From: CAXTKD01 sp964244885
Lineage (GTDB): Bacteria > Pseudomonadota > Alphaproteobacteria > Sphingomonadales > Sphingomonadaceae
Direction of reading: 5' to 3'
Length of the DNA stretch: 64,000 nucleotides
NCBI GenBank assembly: GCA_964244885.1
Contig: CAXTKD010000003.1
Span: forward strand, 62,001-126,000
Part shown: piece by piece, positions 1-8,349 of the stretch
Numbering within the stretch: position 1 is the stretch's first letter
Layout of the letters: the number at the start of each line of letters is the position of its first letter
The notes under the pieces: model-generated
Seen by the model: the letters and a program-made list of their open reading frames with translations, nothing else
Told to the model about the DNA's origin: nothing
The model's database searches: none
Program-made: the position numbers and the translations under genes

Positions 1-19
1 AGGGAGTGACGCTCGGCAG

Positions 20-673
20 ATGGCGTACGCAGATCAACCAACAATGAGTTCCCGCCGGATGGTGGCGTTCGGCATCGTCGCCGTGCTCCATATTTTTCTC
101 GGCTACGCTCTCATCACCGGCCTCGCCTTGAAGGCGGTCCACGTCATCACCGGCCCGATGGAAGTCAAAAACATCGAGGAACAGAAGAAGGCGGAGGAGC
201 CGCCGCCGCCGCCGCCTGATCTCGACGAGATCCCGCCCTACGTTCCGCCGCCCGAAGTGACGGTCGAGAGCGTGGCGCCGCCGCCCGCGATTTCGGTCCA
301 GAGCGTCCTACCGCCGCCGCCGCGGCCGGTCATCACCGTTCCGGCGCCGCCGGCCCCGGTCGCGCCGACCGGCCCGACATCGCCGGCGACGCCGCGCGGC
401 AAGCTGGGCGCGACGATCACCTCGGACGACTATCCCGACGCTTCGCTCCGCGCCGAGGAAGCCGGAGTCACGGCGATCCGGTTCGAGGTGAACGCCCAGG
501 GCCGAGTCACGCCGGGTTCGTGCGCCGTGACCTCGTCGAGCGGCCACGACCGCCTCGACAAGCGGACCTGCGAACTGGCGGAGCGCCGCTTCCGCTTCAA
601 CCCGGCGCTCTCGAACGGAACGCCGGTCGCGTCGACCAAGACCCAGTCGTTCCGCTGGCAGATTCCGAAATAG
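20..673 (+). CDS. tonB: TonB-family energy transducer
   Basis: Links the ExbB/ExbD proton channel of the inner membrane to TonB-dependent outer-membrane receptors. The 217-residue protein has one membrane segment at about residues 14-34, a proline-rich periplasmic spacer at about 58-125 (runs of PPPP and PAPPAPVAP), and a C-terminal TonB domain from about residue 130, starting near YPDASLRAEEAG and carrying two Cys. The ATG at 20 follows AGGGAG at 1-6; an in-frame ATG at 44 (MSSRRM) would also leave the membrane segment intact. It is followed by exbB and two exbD genes in the same direction, the usual arrangement. The promoter lies outside the window. Confidence 0.9.
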   Translation: MAYADQPTMSSRRMVAFGIVAVLHIFLGYALITGLALKAVHVITGPMEVKNIEEQKKAEEPPPPPPDLDEIPPYVPPPEVTVESVAPPPAISVQSVLPPPPRPVITVPAPPAPVAPTGPTSPATPRGKLGATITSDDYPDASLRAEEAGVTAIRFEVNAQGRVTPGSCAVTSSSGHDRLDKRTCELAERRFRFNPALSNGTPVASTKTQSFRWQIPK

Positions 674-740
674 CCGCCCGGACCCGGCCTCGCCGGGAAA
701 CGGCTCGCTTGAACATCAAATTTTTCTGAGGGAAACGAAA

Positions 741-1472
741 ATGGAAACCACCGGCAACCCATATGGCCTGATCCCGGCGCTTCAGCAGGGCGGTCTCATC
801 ACCCAGGCGATCTTCGCGGTTCTCGTGATCATGTCGTTCACCAGCTGGTACATCATCTTCACCAAGCTCTACGACCAGCGGAAGATCCTCGCGGAGTCGA
901 AGGAGATCGACAAGAAGTTCTGGACCTCGTCGAGCCTCAAGGACGGCGCCGGCAAACTCGCCAAGAACTCGGCCTTTCGCCAGCTCGTCGACGACAGCCT
1001 GAAGGCGCAGGAGCACCATGAGGGCCGCCTGACCGACAAGATCGACCAGCACGAGTGGGTGACGATGTCGCTGCAGCGTTCGGCCGCCGCGATCAACTCG
1101 AAGCTCCAGGGCGGTCTCGCCTTCCTCGCCACCGTCGGTTCGACCGCGCCGTTCGTCGGTCTGCTCGGCACCGTGATCGGTATTTACCGCGCCCTGATCA
1201 ACATCGGTCTCGCAGGGCAGGCGTCGATCGACAAGGTCGCCGGCCCGGTCGGCGAGGCGCTCATCATGACCGCGCTCGGCCTGTTCGTCGCCGTGCCGGC
1301 CGTCATGGGCTACAACTGGCTGATCCGCCGCAACAAGTCGATCCAGGAGTATCTCGGTAACTTCTCCGCCGACGTCCACGGCTTCATCATGTCGGGCGCC
1401 CGCGTCTCGAACTCGTCGCACATCCCGTCGACGACGGTCACGCCGGGTACCGGCACCGGCGTCAAGGCGTAA
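741..1472 (+). CDS. exbB: ExbB / MotA-TolQ-ExbB proton channel subunit
   Basis: Pentameric inner-membrane subunit that uses the proton gradient to drive TonB. The protein has 243 residues with an N-terminal membrane segment at about 19-38, a cytoplasmic loop with charged helices, and two more membrane segments in the C-terminal half. The core motif GSTAPFVGLLGTVIGI (about 133-148) is the MotA/TolQ/ExbB signature. The ATG at 741 follows GAGGGAAACG. It lies 67 bases after tonB and 32 bases before the first exbD, so the four genes are probably one operon. TolQ is the alternative, but the tonB neighbour and paired exbD genes favour ExbB. Confidence 0.93.
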   Translation: METTGNPYGLIPALQQGGLITQAIFAVLVIMSFTSWYIIFTKLYDQRKILAESKEIDKKFWTSSSLKDGAGKLAKNSAFRQLVDDSLKAQEHHEGRLTDKIDQHEWVTMSLQRSAAAINSKLQGGLAFLATVGSTAPFVGLLGTVIGIYRALINIGLAGQASIDKVAGPVGEALIMTALGLFVAVPAVMGYNWLIRRNKSIQEYLGNFSADVHGFIMSGARVSNSSHIPSTTVTPGTGTGVKA

Positions 1473-1504
1473 GCCGGTTCGCCGGTTAGAAAGGACGCCT
1501 TGAG

Positions 1505-1975
1505 ATGTCGATGAGTATGGGCCCCGCCGAAGGGGACGAGGACGGTCCGATGTCGGACATCAACACGACGCCGCTCGTCGACGTCATGCTGGTGCTTCTG
1601 ATCATCTTCCTGATCACGGTTCCGGTCGTCATCCAGACCGTTCCCCTGAAGCTTCCGACGGTCGGCAACCAGGCCACCCAGACGAAGCCGGAGAACGTGC
1701 TGATCTCGGTCGACAAGAACTGCGATATCTATTGGGGCCAGAGCAAGTTCGCCAGCAAGCCGGAGCTTCTGGACAAGGCGAAGAGCTATCTGATCTCCGA
1801 GATCAACCGGCTGAAGGCCGCGGGCGCCAAGATGGAGCTGCCCGAGGTCCATATCCGGGGCGACAAGGACTCGGAGTATCGGTGCGTCGGCGGGGTGATC
1901 TTCACCATGCAGCGCGCCGGCTATCAGAAGGTCGGGTTCCTGTCCGAGCCGCCTGTCGGCATGGTCACGCGCTAG
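1505..1975 (+). CDS. exbD: ExbD/TolR-family protein (first copy)
   Basis: Partner of ExbB in the proton channel that energises TonB. It has 156 residues, with one N-terminal membrane segment at about 25-45 following the conserved MSDINTTPLVDVMLVLLII stretch; the Asp in PLVDVML is the family's proton-carrying residue. The periplasmic domain contains two Cys (ISVDKNCDIYWG and EYRCVGG), which the second copy lacks. The ATG at 1505 has an AAGGA-type ribosome site 10 bases upstream. Two consecutive, clearly different exbD genes suggest a mixed ExbD dimer, as seen in other alphaproteobacterial and xanthomonad ton loci; that is inference here. Confidence 0.92.
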   Translation: MSMSMGPAEGDEDGPMSDINTTPLVDVMLVLLIIFLITVPVVIQTVPLKLPTVGNQATQTKPENVLISVDKNCDIYWGQSKFASKPELLDKAKSYLISEINRLKAAGAKMELPEVHIRGDKDSEYRCVGGVIFTMQRAGYQKVGFLSEPPVGMVTR

Positions 1976-1999
1976 CGTTCGCTCAGGAGTATTAGAACT

Positions 2000-2431
2000 A
2001 TGTCAATGCAAATGGCGGACAGCGGCGGCGGCGGCGAGCCGATGATGGACATCAACACCACGCCGCTGATCGACGTGATGCTGGTTCTCCTCATCATGTT
2101 CATCATCACCATCCCGATCCAGACGCACGCCGTGAAGCTCGATCTCCCGGTTAACGACCAGAGCAACCCGCCGCCTCCGGACGTGAAGCCGGTGATCAAC
2201 CTGCTCGAGATCGACTTCCTGAACGACATCTACTGGAACAAGCAGAAGGTCGACATGAAGACCCTCCGCGGCTACCTCAACTCGGCGGCCAAGATGCAGC
2301 CCGAGCCCGAGCTTCACGTGAAGCCCGACGCTCTCGCCCGCTACGAAGTCGTCGACGCCGCGCTGGCGCAGGCGCAGCAGGCGGGGGTCACCAAGATGGG
2401 CTTCGTCGGCAACGAGGCCTACGCGAACTAG
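2000..2431 (+). CDS. exbD: ExbD/TolR-family protein (second copy)
   Basis: Second ExbD of the operon, 143 residues. It repeats the layout of the first copy: a short cytoplasmic start with a glycine stretch, the MMDINTTPLIDVMLVLLIM motif with the channel Asp, one membrane segment, and a periplasmic domain (DIYWNKQKVDMKTLRGYL). It starts 24 bases after the first copy with AGGAGT upstream. It differs from the first copy in lacking Cys and in a proline stretch (NPPPPDVKP) after the membrane segment. The operon terminator begins about 20 bases after its stop. Confidence 0.92.
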   Translation: MSMQMADSGGGGEPMMDINTTPLIDVMLVLLIMFIITIPIQTHAVKLDLPVNDQSNPPPPDVKPVINLLEIDFLNDIYWNKQKVDMKTLRGYLNSAAKMQPEPELHVKPDALARYEVVDAALAQAQQAGVTKMGFVGNEAYAN

Positions 2432-2452
2432 GCGCGGGTTTCCGGGATAAAG

Positions 2453-2479
2453 GGGCGGGTCGAAAGGCCCGCCCTTTTT
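2453..2479 (+). terminator. Intrinsic terminator of tonB-exbBDD
   Basis: A 9-bp GC-rich stem (GGGCGGGTC with GGCCCGCCC, one G-T pair) closes a GAAA tetraloop at 2462-2465 and is followed directly by TTTTT. This is a textbook rho-independent terminator at the expected place. Confidence 0.9.
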
Positions 2480-2495
2480 CGTTTCCAGAAAAATC

Positions 2496-2613
2496 AAATC
2501 CCCTCCCCAGCGGGGAGGGGTAGGGGTGGGGAGAGACGTGGGGAGGAAACGCTGAGCTTATCACCCGGAGGTGCACCCCACCCCTACCCCTCCCCTGAAG
2601 GGGAGGGGATTTA
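2496..2613. repeat. Nested inverted repeat of CCCCTCCCC-type units
   Basis: Two arms (about 2496-2531 and 2574-2613), each containing a small hairpin of CCCCTCCCC and GGGGAGGGG, are also complementary to each other through TAGGGGTGGGG and CCCCACCCCTA. Between them lies about 40 bases of unrelated DNA. It sits between the end of the exb operon and the convergent end of the PHB depolymerase gene, the usual place for a REP/BIME-like palindrome. Confidence 0.8.
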
Positions 2614-2637
2614 GGGGGGGGCGGCTGCCGCGGCCGC

Positions 2638-3864
2638 CTACCGCTTGTGCGCCTGGATGAACCCCTCGACCACGGGGGCGATCGTCTCGCGCCAGCGGCG
2701 GCCGTTGAAGATGCCGTAGTGGCCGACGCCTTCCGCCATATAGTAGCGCTTGGCCGCGTCGGGCAGGTTGGTCGCCAGGCTGAGCGCCGCCTTCGTCTGG
2801 CCGATGCCCGAGATATCGTCGCGCTCGCCCTCGATCGCCAGCAGCGCGACCCTGGTGATCGCGCCAGGGTTCACCGGCGTCCCCCGATGCGTCATCTCGC
2901 CCTTGGGCAGCGAATGATGCTGGAAGACGACGTCGATGGTCTGCAGGTAGAACTCGGCCGTCATGTCGGCGACCGCGCGATATTCGTCGTAGAACGCCTT
3001 GGTCGCGTCGACGCTGTCCTCGCCGTCGCCGGCGACGAGATGACGGAACATCTCCCAGTGGCTGATCAGGTGGCTGCCGAGGTTCATCGTCATGAAGCCG
3101 GTGAGCTGCAGGAAGCCCGGATAGACCTTGCGGCCCGCGCCCGGATAGATCCCCGGCACCGTCGCGATGGCGTTCTGCTCGAACCAGCTGAACGGACGCT
3201 TGGTGGCGAGCAGGTTGACCGCGGTCGGCGCCTCGCGGGTGTCCACGGGGCCGCCCATCATCGTCAGCGTCGCGGGCAGCGCCGGATGCTCCTGCGCCGA
3301 CATCAGCGCCACCGCCGCGTAGACCGGGACCGAGGGCTGGCAGACCGCGATGATGTGCGCGCCGGGGCCGATCGCCGCGAGGAACTCGATGACGTAGTCG
3401 ATATAGTCGTCGAGATCGAAGCTGCCGTCCTCAACGGCCACGTATTTCGCGTCGCGCCAGTCGGTGATGTAGACGTCGTGGCCGGGCATCATGCGCTCGG
3501 CGGTGCCGCGCAGCAGCGTCGCGAAATGGCCCGACATCGGTGCCACGATCAGCACCTTGGGATCGTCCGGACGATCGGCGGCGCGCGCGAATCGCTTCAG
3601 CTGGCCGAAGGGCTTGCGGAGCACGATCTCCTCGCTGACCTCGACCGCCTTGCCGTCGATGAGCACCGAATCGAAGCCGAAGGCCGGCTTGCCGCGCGGC
3701 GCCGAGGCGTGCGCGAACACCTCGAGCGCAGAGGCCACCGTCGGTCCCATGCCGATATAGCCGAACGGGTTGGACGGGTTGTTCAGCCAGCTCGCGCCCA
3801 TCTGGGCTGCGGCGCTGGCTCCAGCGAGCCAGGAGCGCTGAACTTCATAGGCATCATACAGCAT
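2638..3864 (-). CDS. phaZ: Intracellular polyhydroxybutyrate depolymerase
   Basis: Hydrolyses stored polyhydroxyalkanoate inside the cell. The 408-residue protein matches the intracellular PhaZ family in length and layout: MLYDAYEVQR start, alpha/beta-hydrolase fold, nucleophile region AVCQPSVPVYAA with Cys175 where lipases have Ser (as in the Ralstonia PhaZ1 type), then the catalytic Asp region EGERDDISG and His in GVGHYGIFNG near the C-terminus. The reading frame is open far upstream, but that part is antisense to the divergent ABC gene; the ATG at 3864 gives the standard family start. No polymer synthase gene is in the window. Confidence 0.9.
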   Translation of the reverse strand: MLYDAYEVQRSWLAGASAAAQMGASWLNNPSNPFGYIGMGPTVASALEVFAHASAPRGKPAFGFDSVLIDGKAVEVSEEIVLRKPFGQLKRFARAADRPDDPKVLIVAPMSGHFATLLRGTAERMMPGHDVYITDWRDAKYVAVEDGSFDLDDYIDYVIEFLAAIGPGAHIIAVCQPSVPVYAAVALMSAQEHPALPATLTMMGGPVDTREAPTAVNLLATKRPFSWFEQNAIATVPGIYPGAGRKVYPGFLQLTGFMTMNLGSHLISHWEMFRHLVAGDGEDSVDATKAFYDEYRAVADMTAEFYLQTIDVVFQHHSLPKGEMTHRGTPVNPGAITRVALLAIEGERDDISGIGQTKAALSLATNLPDAAKRYYMAEGVGHYGIFNGRRWRETIAPVVEGFIQAHKR

Positions 3865-3996
3865 CGCTTGCACAGACTTTCGGTATCGACGTGGGCGCAC
3901 CCTAAGCTTCGGCGGGCGAAAGTCTACCGCACCGCACAACAAGCGGGCGTTAACGCCGCGTTGAGGTTGGCGGAGCGAACCGCTAGGCACGTCGCC

Positions 3997-5772
3997 ATGA
4001 CCGAAACGACCACCGACGCCGCGCCAAAGCCCGGCGTCAAGCGGCTTGCGCTGATCTGGCGCTTCGCGCGCGCCTATCCGCTCCAGCTGGTGGCGGCGCT
4101 GGTCGCGCTGGTCGTCGCGGCGGGGGCGACGGTGGCGATCCCGCAGGGGCTGAAGCTGGTCGTCGACCAGGGCTTCGGAGCCGCCAGCCCGGCGACGATC
4201 GCGCCTTATTTCAAGCTGATGCTCGGCATCGTCATCGTGCTCGGGCTGTCGACCGCGACGCGATTCTACTTCGTGTCGTGGCTCGGCGAGCGCGTCGTCG
4301 CCGACCTCCGCCGCGCGGTGCAGGCGCACTTGCTGCGGCTAGACCCGAGTTTCTTCGAGGAGAACCGGCCATCGGAGATCGCCTCGCGCCTGACCTCGGA
4401 CACCGCGGTGATCGAGCAGGTCGTCGGGACGACCGCCTCGGTGGCGCTCCGCAACCTCTTCGTCGGGCTCGGCGGCATCGGCTACATGTTCATCCAGAGC
4501 CCCAAGTTCACCGGGCTCATCCTGCTCGTCATCCCGCTCGCCATCGGCCCCGTCGTGCTGCTCGGGCGGCGGGTGAGGGGGCTGTCGCGCGCCAGCCAGG
4601 ACCGGATCGCCAGCGTCGGCTCGACGGTCAGCGAGACGTTGTCGGCGATGCGGATCGTCCAGGCGTTCACGCAGGAGCCGCACGAGGAGCGGCGCTTCGC
4701 CGAGGTCGTCGAGGCGGTGTTCGCCGCCGCCAAGCGCCGCATCGCGACTCGCGCGATGCTGACCGCGATCGTCATCATGATGATCTTCGGCTCGATCGTC
4801 CTCGGCCTGTGGTCGCTCGCCATCGACGTGGTCGAGGGCCATCTGACCGGGGGCACCGCGACGGGATTCGTGCTGGCGACCGGGCTTGTCGCGGGCGCGT
4901 TCGGCGCGCTGACCGAGGTCTACGGCGACCTGATGCGCGGCGCGGGCGCCGCCGGGCGGATGGTCGAGCTGCTCGACGCGCGGCCGGGGATCCAGGCGCC
5001 CGCCAGCCCGGTGGCGCTGCCCGAGCCGGCGGCGGGCCGGCTGTCGCTGGATCACGTCACCTTCCGCTACCCGTCGAAGCCCGACATGCCGGCGGTGATC
5101 GACTTCACGCTCGATGTCGCGGGCGGCGAGACCGTCGCGGTGGTCGGCCCGTCGGGGGCGGGCAAGTCGACCCTGTTCCAGCTCATCCAGCGCTTCTACG
5201 ACCCGCAGGCGGGGACCATCCGGCTCGACGGCGTGGCGCTCCCTGAGGCCGACCCGCGCGCCATCCGCGAGCGCATCGCGCTCGTGCCGCAGGAAAGCGT
5301 GATCTTCGCCGCCTCCGCCTACGACAACATCCTCTATGGCCGCCCCGGCGCGAGCGAAGAAGAGGTGTGGGCGGCGGCCGAGGCGGCGAACGCCGGTCGC
5401 TTCCTCAAGGAGCTTTCGAACGGCATCCACTCCTATCTCGGCGAGGCCGGCACCCGCCTGTCGGGCGGCCAGCGCCAGCGCCTCGCCATCGCCCGCGCCG
5501 TGCTGCGCGACGCGCCCGTGCTGCTGCTCGACGAGGCGACCTCGGCGCTCGACGCCGAATCCGAGCGGCTCGTGCAGGACGCGCTCGACCGCCTGATGGA
5601 AGGCCGCACGACTCTCGTCATCGCCCACCGCCTCGCGACGGTGCGCGGCGCCGACCGCATCGTTGTGATGGACGCCGGCCGCATCGTCGCGCAGGGCCGG
5701 CACGAGGCGCTGCTGGCGGAAAACGGCCTCTACGCCCGGCTGGCGAAGCTGCAGTTCGAGGACGCGGCGTAA
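3997..5772 (+). CDS. ABC exporter, fused membrane and ATPase domains (MsbA/LmrA class)
   Basis: Half-transporter of 591 residues expected to work as a homodimer in the inner membrane and export a lipid or other hydrophobic substrate. An N-terminal six-helix ABC transmembrane domain spans about residues 20-315. It is followed by the nucleotide-binding domain with Walker A (GPSGAGKST), Q-loop (LVPQES), signature LSGGQRQR, Walker B (VLLLDEATSALD) and the H-loop (IAHRLATV). The ATG at 3997 is chosen because the MTETTTDAAP start precedes the first membrane helix; the open frame upstream is antisense to phaZ. It diverges from phaZ across 132 bases. The substrate cannot be told from sequence. Confidence 0.88.
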   Translation: MTETTTDAAPKPGVKRLALIWRFARAYPLQLVAALVALVVAAGATVAIPQGLKLVVDQGFGAASPATIAPYFKLMLGIVIVLGLSTATRFYFVSWLGERVVADLRRAVQAHLLRLDPSFFEENRPSEIASRLTSDTAVIEQVVGTTASVALRNLFVGLGGIGYMFIQSPKFTGLILLVIPLAIGPVVLLGRRVRGLSRASQDRIASVGSTVSETLSAMRIVQAFTQEPHEERRFAEVVEAVFAAAKRRIATRAMLTAIVIMMIFGSIVLGLWSLAIDVVEGHLTGGTATGFVLATGLVAGAFGALTEVYGDLMRGAGAAGRMVELLDARPGIQAPASPVALPEPAAGRLSLDHVTFRYPSKPDMPAVIDFTLDVAGGETVAVVGPSGAGKSTLFQLIQRFYDPQAGTIRLDGVALPEADPRAIRERIALVPQESVIFAASAYDNILYGRPGASEEEVWAAAEAANAGRFLKELSNGIHSYLGEAGTRLSGGQRQRLAIARAVLRDAPVLLLDEATSALDAESERLVQDALDRLMEGRTTLVIAHRLATVRGADRIVVMDAGRIVAQGRHEALLAENGLYARLAKLQFEDAA

Positions 5773-5781
5773 TCCCACCGT

Positions 5782-5808
5782 CGTCGTCCGGGCGAAGGCC
5801 GGATGACG
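5782..5808. terminator. Hairpin between convergent genes, half of a palindromic repeat
   Basis: A 10-bp stem (CGTCGTCCGG with CCGGATGACG, one G-T pair) with a 7-base loop lies in the 45-base gap between the convergent ABC exporter and uup genes. On the plus strand it is followed by GAAAA and there is no clear T-run, so a terminator role is inferred. The sequence is the same unit as the arms of the larger repeats at 18992 and 47007. Confidence 0.55.
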
Positions 5809-5817
5809 GAAAATGGC

Positions 5818-7593
5818 TCAGGTCGCTCGCAGCGCCTCGACCTTCGCCTCAAGCTCCAGCCAGCGATCCTCGGCCAGCGCCAGCTTCGCGCCCGCCTTGT
5901 CGAGCGTCGCGCTGAGCTCGGCGAAGCGGGCCGGGTTGCTCGCGTAGAGACCGGCATCGCTGAGAAGGCGCTCGATCAGGGCGATCTCGGCCTGCAGGCG
6001 CTCGATCTCGGCGGGGAGCAGGTCGAGTTCGCGCTGCTCCTTGTAGGTCAGCTTGACCAGCGCCTTGGGGGCGGAGGTGGGACCGGCTTTGGACTTCGAA
6101 GTGGCCACCGGCGCGCTTCGGCGCGACGCCCAGTCCTCGTAGCCGCCCGCCACGACGTCGGCGCGGCCGGTGCCGTCGAGGCCGATGACCATGTTGACGG
6201 TGCGGTCGAGGAAGTCGCGGTCGTGGCTGACGATCAGGACGGTGCCCTCATAGTCGCCGATCACCTCCTGAAGCAGGTCGAGCGTCTCGAGGTCGAGGTC
6301 GTTGGTCGGCTCGTCGAGGATGAGGAGGTTGGACTTCCGCGCGAACTCGCGGGCGAGCAGCAGCCGCGAGCGCTCGCCTCCGGACAGCGTGTCGATGCGC
6401 GCGTCGGTCAGGCCGGGGTCGAACAGGAAGTCCTTGAGATAGCCCTGGATGTGCTTCTTCGTCTCGCCAACCTCGATCCACTCGCCACCCTCGGCAAGCA
6501 CGTCGCGCACGGTCTTGCCGGGTTCGAGGAGCTTCCTCTGCTGGTCGATCAGAACCCCTTCCAGCGTCTTGGCGCGGCGGACGCTGCCGCTATCGGGCTC
6601 GATCTCGCCAGTGAGGAGGCGGAGCAACGTGGTCTTGCCCGCGCCGTTGGGGCCGACGACTCCGATGCGGTCGCCGCGCTGGATGCGGACGGTCAGGTCG
6701 CTGATGATCGGGCGGCCACCAAACGCCTTCGAAATATGCTTGGCGTCGATCACCACCTTGGTCTTGGTGTCGGTCGCCTCGATCTGCAGCTTCGCGGTGC
6801 CCATCGGGCCGAGCATCGCCTTGCGCTCGGCGCGCATCTCGCCGAGCTTGGCCAGCCGGCCCTGGTTGCGCCGCCGCCGCGCGGTGACTCCGCGCTGCAG
6901 CCAGTGCAGCTCCTGCCGGAGCTTGTTGTCGAGCTTGTCGGCGCTTTTCGCCTCCTCGGCGACGACGCGCTCGGTCCACGCCTCGAAGCCGCCGAAGCCG
7001 ACCTCGGCACGGCGGATCATGCCGCGCTCCAGCCACAGCGAGGACTTGGTCAGGCGGGAGAGGAAGGTGCGGTCGTGGCTGATCGCGATGAAGGCGCCGG
7101 TGAAGCGCTGGAGCCAGGATTCGAGCCACTCGATCGCCGCGACGTCGAGGTGGTTGGTCGGTTCGTCGAGTAGCAGGATCTCGGGGTTCTGAGCAAGCGC
7201 GCGGGCGATCGCGGCCCGCCGCCGCTCGCCGCCCGACGACGTCGCCGCGTCGCGGTCCAGATCGACTCCGAGCTGGTCGGCGATCGCCTCGACCTCGTGC
7301 GGCAGCGGGGCGTCGGGCTCGGCGAGCGCGAAGTCGCGCAAGCGCGCGTGGCCTTCGACGCTCGGGTCCTGGTCGAGCAGGACGACGCGGACGCCCGGGC
7401 GGATCGTCCGCCGCCCCTCGTCGAAGTCGATGCGCGCGGCGAGCAGCTTCAGGAGCGTCGTCTTGCCCGCGCCGTTGCGCCCGATCAGCGCGAGCCGGTC
7501 GCGCTCCCCGACGAACAGGTCGAGGCCGCGGAACAGCCAGCCGTTGCCCTGGCGCAAGCCGAGGCCTTCGAGGGTGAGGAAGGGTGCCGCCAT
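5818..7593 (-). CDS. uup: ABC-F ATPase, Uup type
   Basis: Soluble ABC-F protein that acts on the ribosome or on nucleic acid, not a transporter. The 591 residues contain two ABC ATPase domains: Walker A GRNGAGKTT with signature SSGGERRR in the first, and GPNGAGKTT with LSGGERSR in the second, each followed by LLLDEPTNHLD or LILDEPTNDLD. They are joined by a basic linker (TARRRRNQGRLAKLGEMRAE). A C-terminal coiled coil from about residue 520 (EIERLQAEIALIERLL) is the Uup hallmark. The ATG at 7593 gives the usual family start; an in-frame ATG at 7614 would add seven residues but its AGGAG touches the start codon. Confidence 0.88.
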   Translation of the reverse strand: MAAPFLTLEGLGLRQGNGWLFRGLDLFVGERDRLALIGRNGAGKTTLLKLLAARIDFDEGRRTIRPGVRVVLLDQDPSVEGHARLRDFALAEPDAPLPHEVEAIADQLGVDLDRDAATSSGGERRRAAIARALAQNPEILLLDEPTNHLDVAAIEWLESWLQRFTGAFIAISHDRTFLSRLTKSSLWLERGMIRRAEVGFGGFEAWTERVVAEEAKSADKLDNKLRQELHWLQRGVTARRRRNQGRLAKLGEMRAERKAMLGPMGTAKLQIEATDTKTKVVIDAKHISKAFGGRPIISDLTVRIQRGDRIGVVGPNGAGKTTLLRLLTGEIEPDSGSVRRAKTLEGVLIDQQRKLLEPGKTVRDVLAEGGEWIEVGETKKHIQGYLKDFLFDPGLTDARIDTLSGGERSRLLLAREFARKSNLLILDEPTNDLDLETLDLLQEVIGDYEGTVLIVSHDRDFLDRTVNMVIGLDGTGRADVVAGGYEDWASRRSAPVATSKSKAGPTSAPKALVKLTYKEQRELDLLPAEIERLQAEIALIERLLSDAGLYASNPARFAELSATLDKAGAKLALAEDRWLELEAKVEALRAT

Positions 7594-7725
7594 GTCGCGG
7601 GGGGCTATAGCCATCTCCTGCCGCTGCGTCAGTACCCATGCCCCCGAGCGCCACGCTGTCGCCGTGTTGGAACCCTGCCGCCGGTCCGCTGTTTTCAGAC
7701 CCGACAGAGCAGGGAAGGGCAGAGC

Positions 7726-8349
7726 ATGGCGGGGGAATTCGAGGTCTCGCGGCGGGGCGTTCTCGCCGGGGGCGCCGCGACCGCCGCCCTCGCCAGCAGG
7801 CCAGTGGAGGCACAGCCCGTGCCGAAGACGCCGCCTCCGAAGGTGAACGTCGCGTTCGATGTGAACGACAAGCGCCGCCAGCTGAGCGTGGATACGCGCA
7901 CCACTTTGCTCGATGCGCTGCGCGAGCATCTTCAGCTGACCGGCACGAAGAAGGGTTGCGACCACGGCCAGTGCGGCGCCTGCACCGTGCTGGTGAACGG
8001 AGTCCGGATCAATTCGTGCCTCAGCCTCGCGGTCATGCACCAGGGCGACAAGGTGACGACGATCGAGGGGCTGGGCACGCCGGACCACCTGCATCCGATG
8101 CAGGCGGCTTTCGTCAAGCATGACGGCTATCAATGCGGCTATTGCACGCCGGGCCAGATCTGCTCGGCGGTCGCGGTTTTGGACGAGATCAGGGCGGGCA
8201 TCCCGAGCCACGTCACCGCCGACCTGACCGCCCGGCCGGCGACGACCAACGCCGAGATGCGCGAGCGCATGAGCGGCAACATCTGCCGCTGCGGCGCCTA
8301 TTCGAACATCGCCGAGGCGATGGCCGACGTCGCTGGGGTCAAGGCATGA
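7726..8349 (+). CDS. paoA: Aldehyde oxidoreductase, [2Fe-2S] subunit
   Basis: Iron-sulfur subunit of a periplasmic molybdenum hydroxylase of the PaoABC (YagTSR) type that oxidises aldehydes. In 207 residues there is a twin-arginine signal (SRRGVLAGGAATAALAS), a plant-type ferredoxin cluster with Cys at about 78, 83, 86 and 98 (KKGCDHGQCGACTVLVNG), and the second cluster domain with QCGYCTPGQ and GNICRCGAY. The ATG at 7726 is preceded by AGGGAAGGG. It is the only subunit with a Tat signal, so it would carry the folded complex across the membrane. It overlaps the next gene by four bases (ATGA). Confidence 0.92.
   Translation: MAGEFEVSRRGVLAGGAATAALASRPVEAQPVPKTPPPKVNVAFDVNDKRRQLSVDTRTTLLDALREHLQLTGTKKGCDHGQCGACTVLVNGVRINSCLSLAVMHQGDKVTTIEGLGTPDHLHPMQAAFVKHDGYQCGYCTPGQICSAVAVLDEIRAGIPSHVTADLTARPATTNAEMRERMSGNICRCGAYSNIAEAMADVAGVKA

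Noticed and set aside
2647..3996. Extension of the ABC exporter frame by 450 codons upstream
   Set aside because: That part is antisense to phaZ and lacks protein-like composition; the gene starts at 3997.
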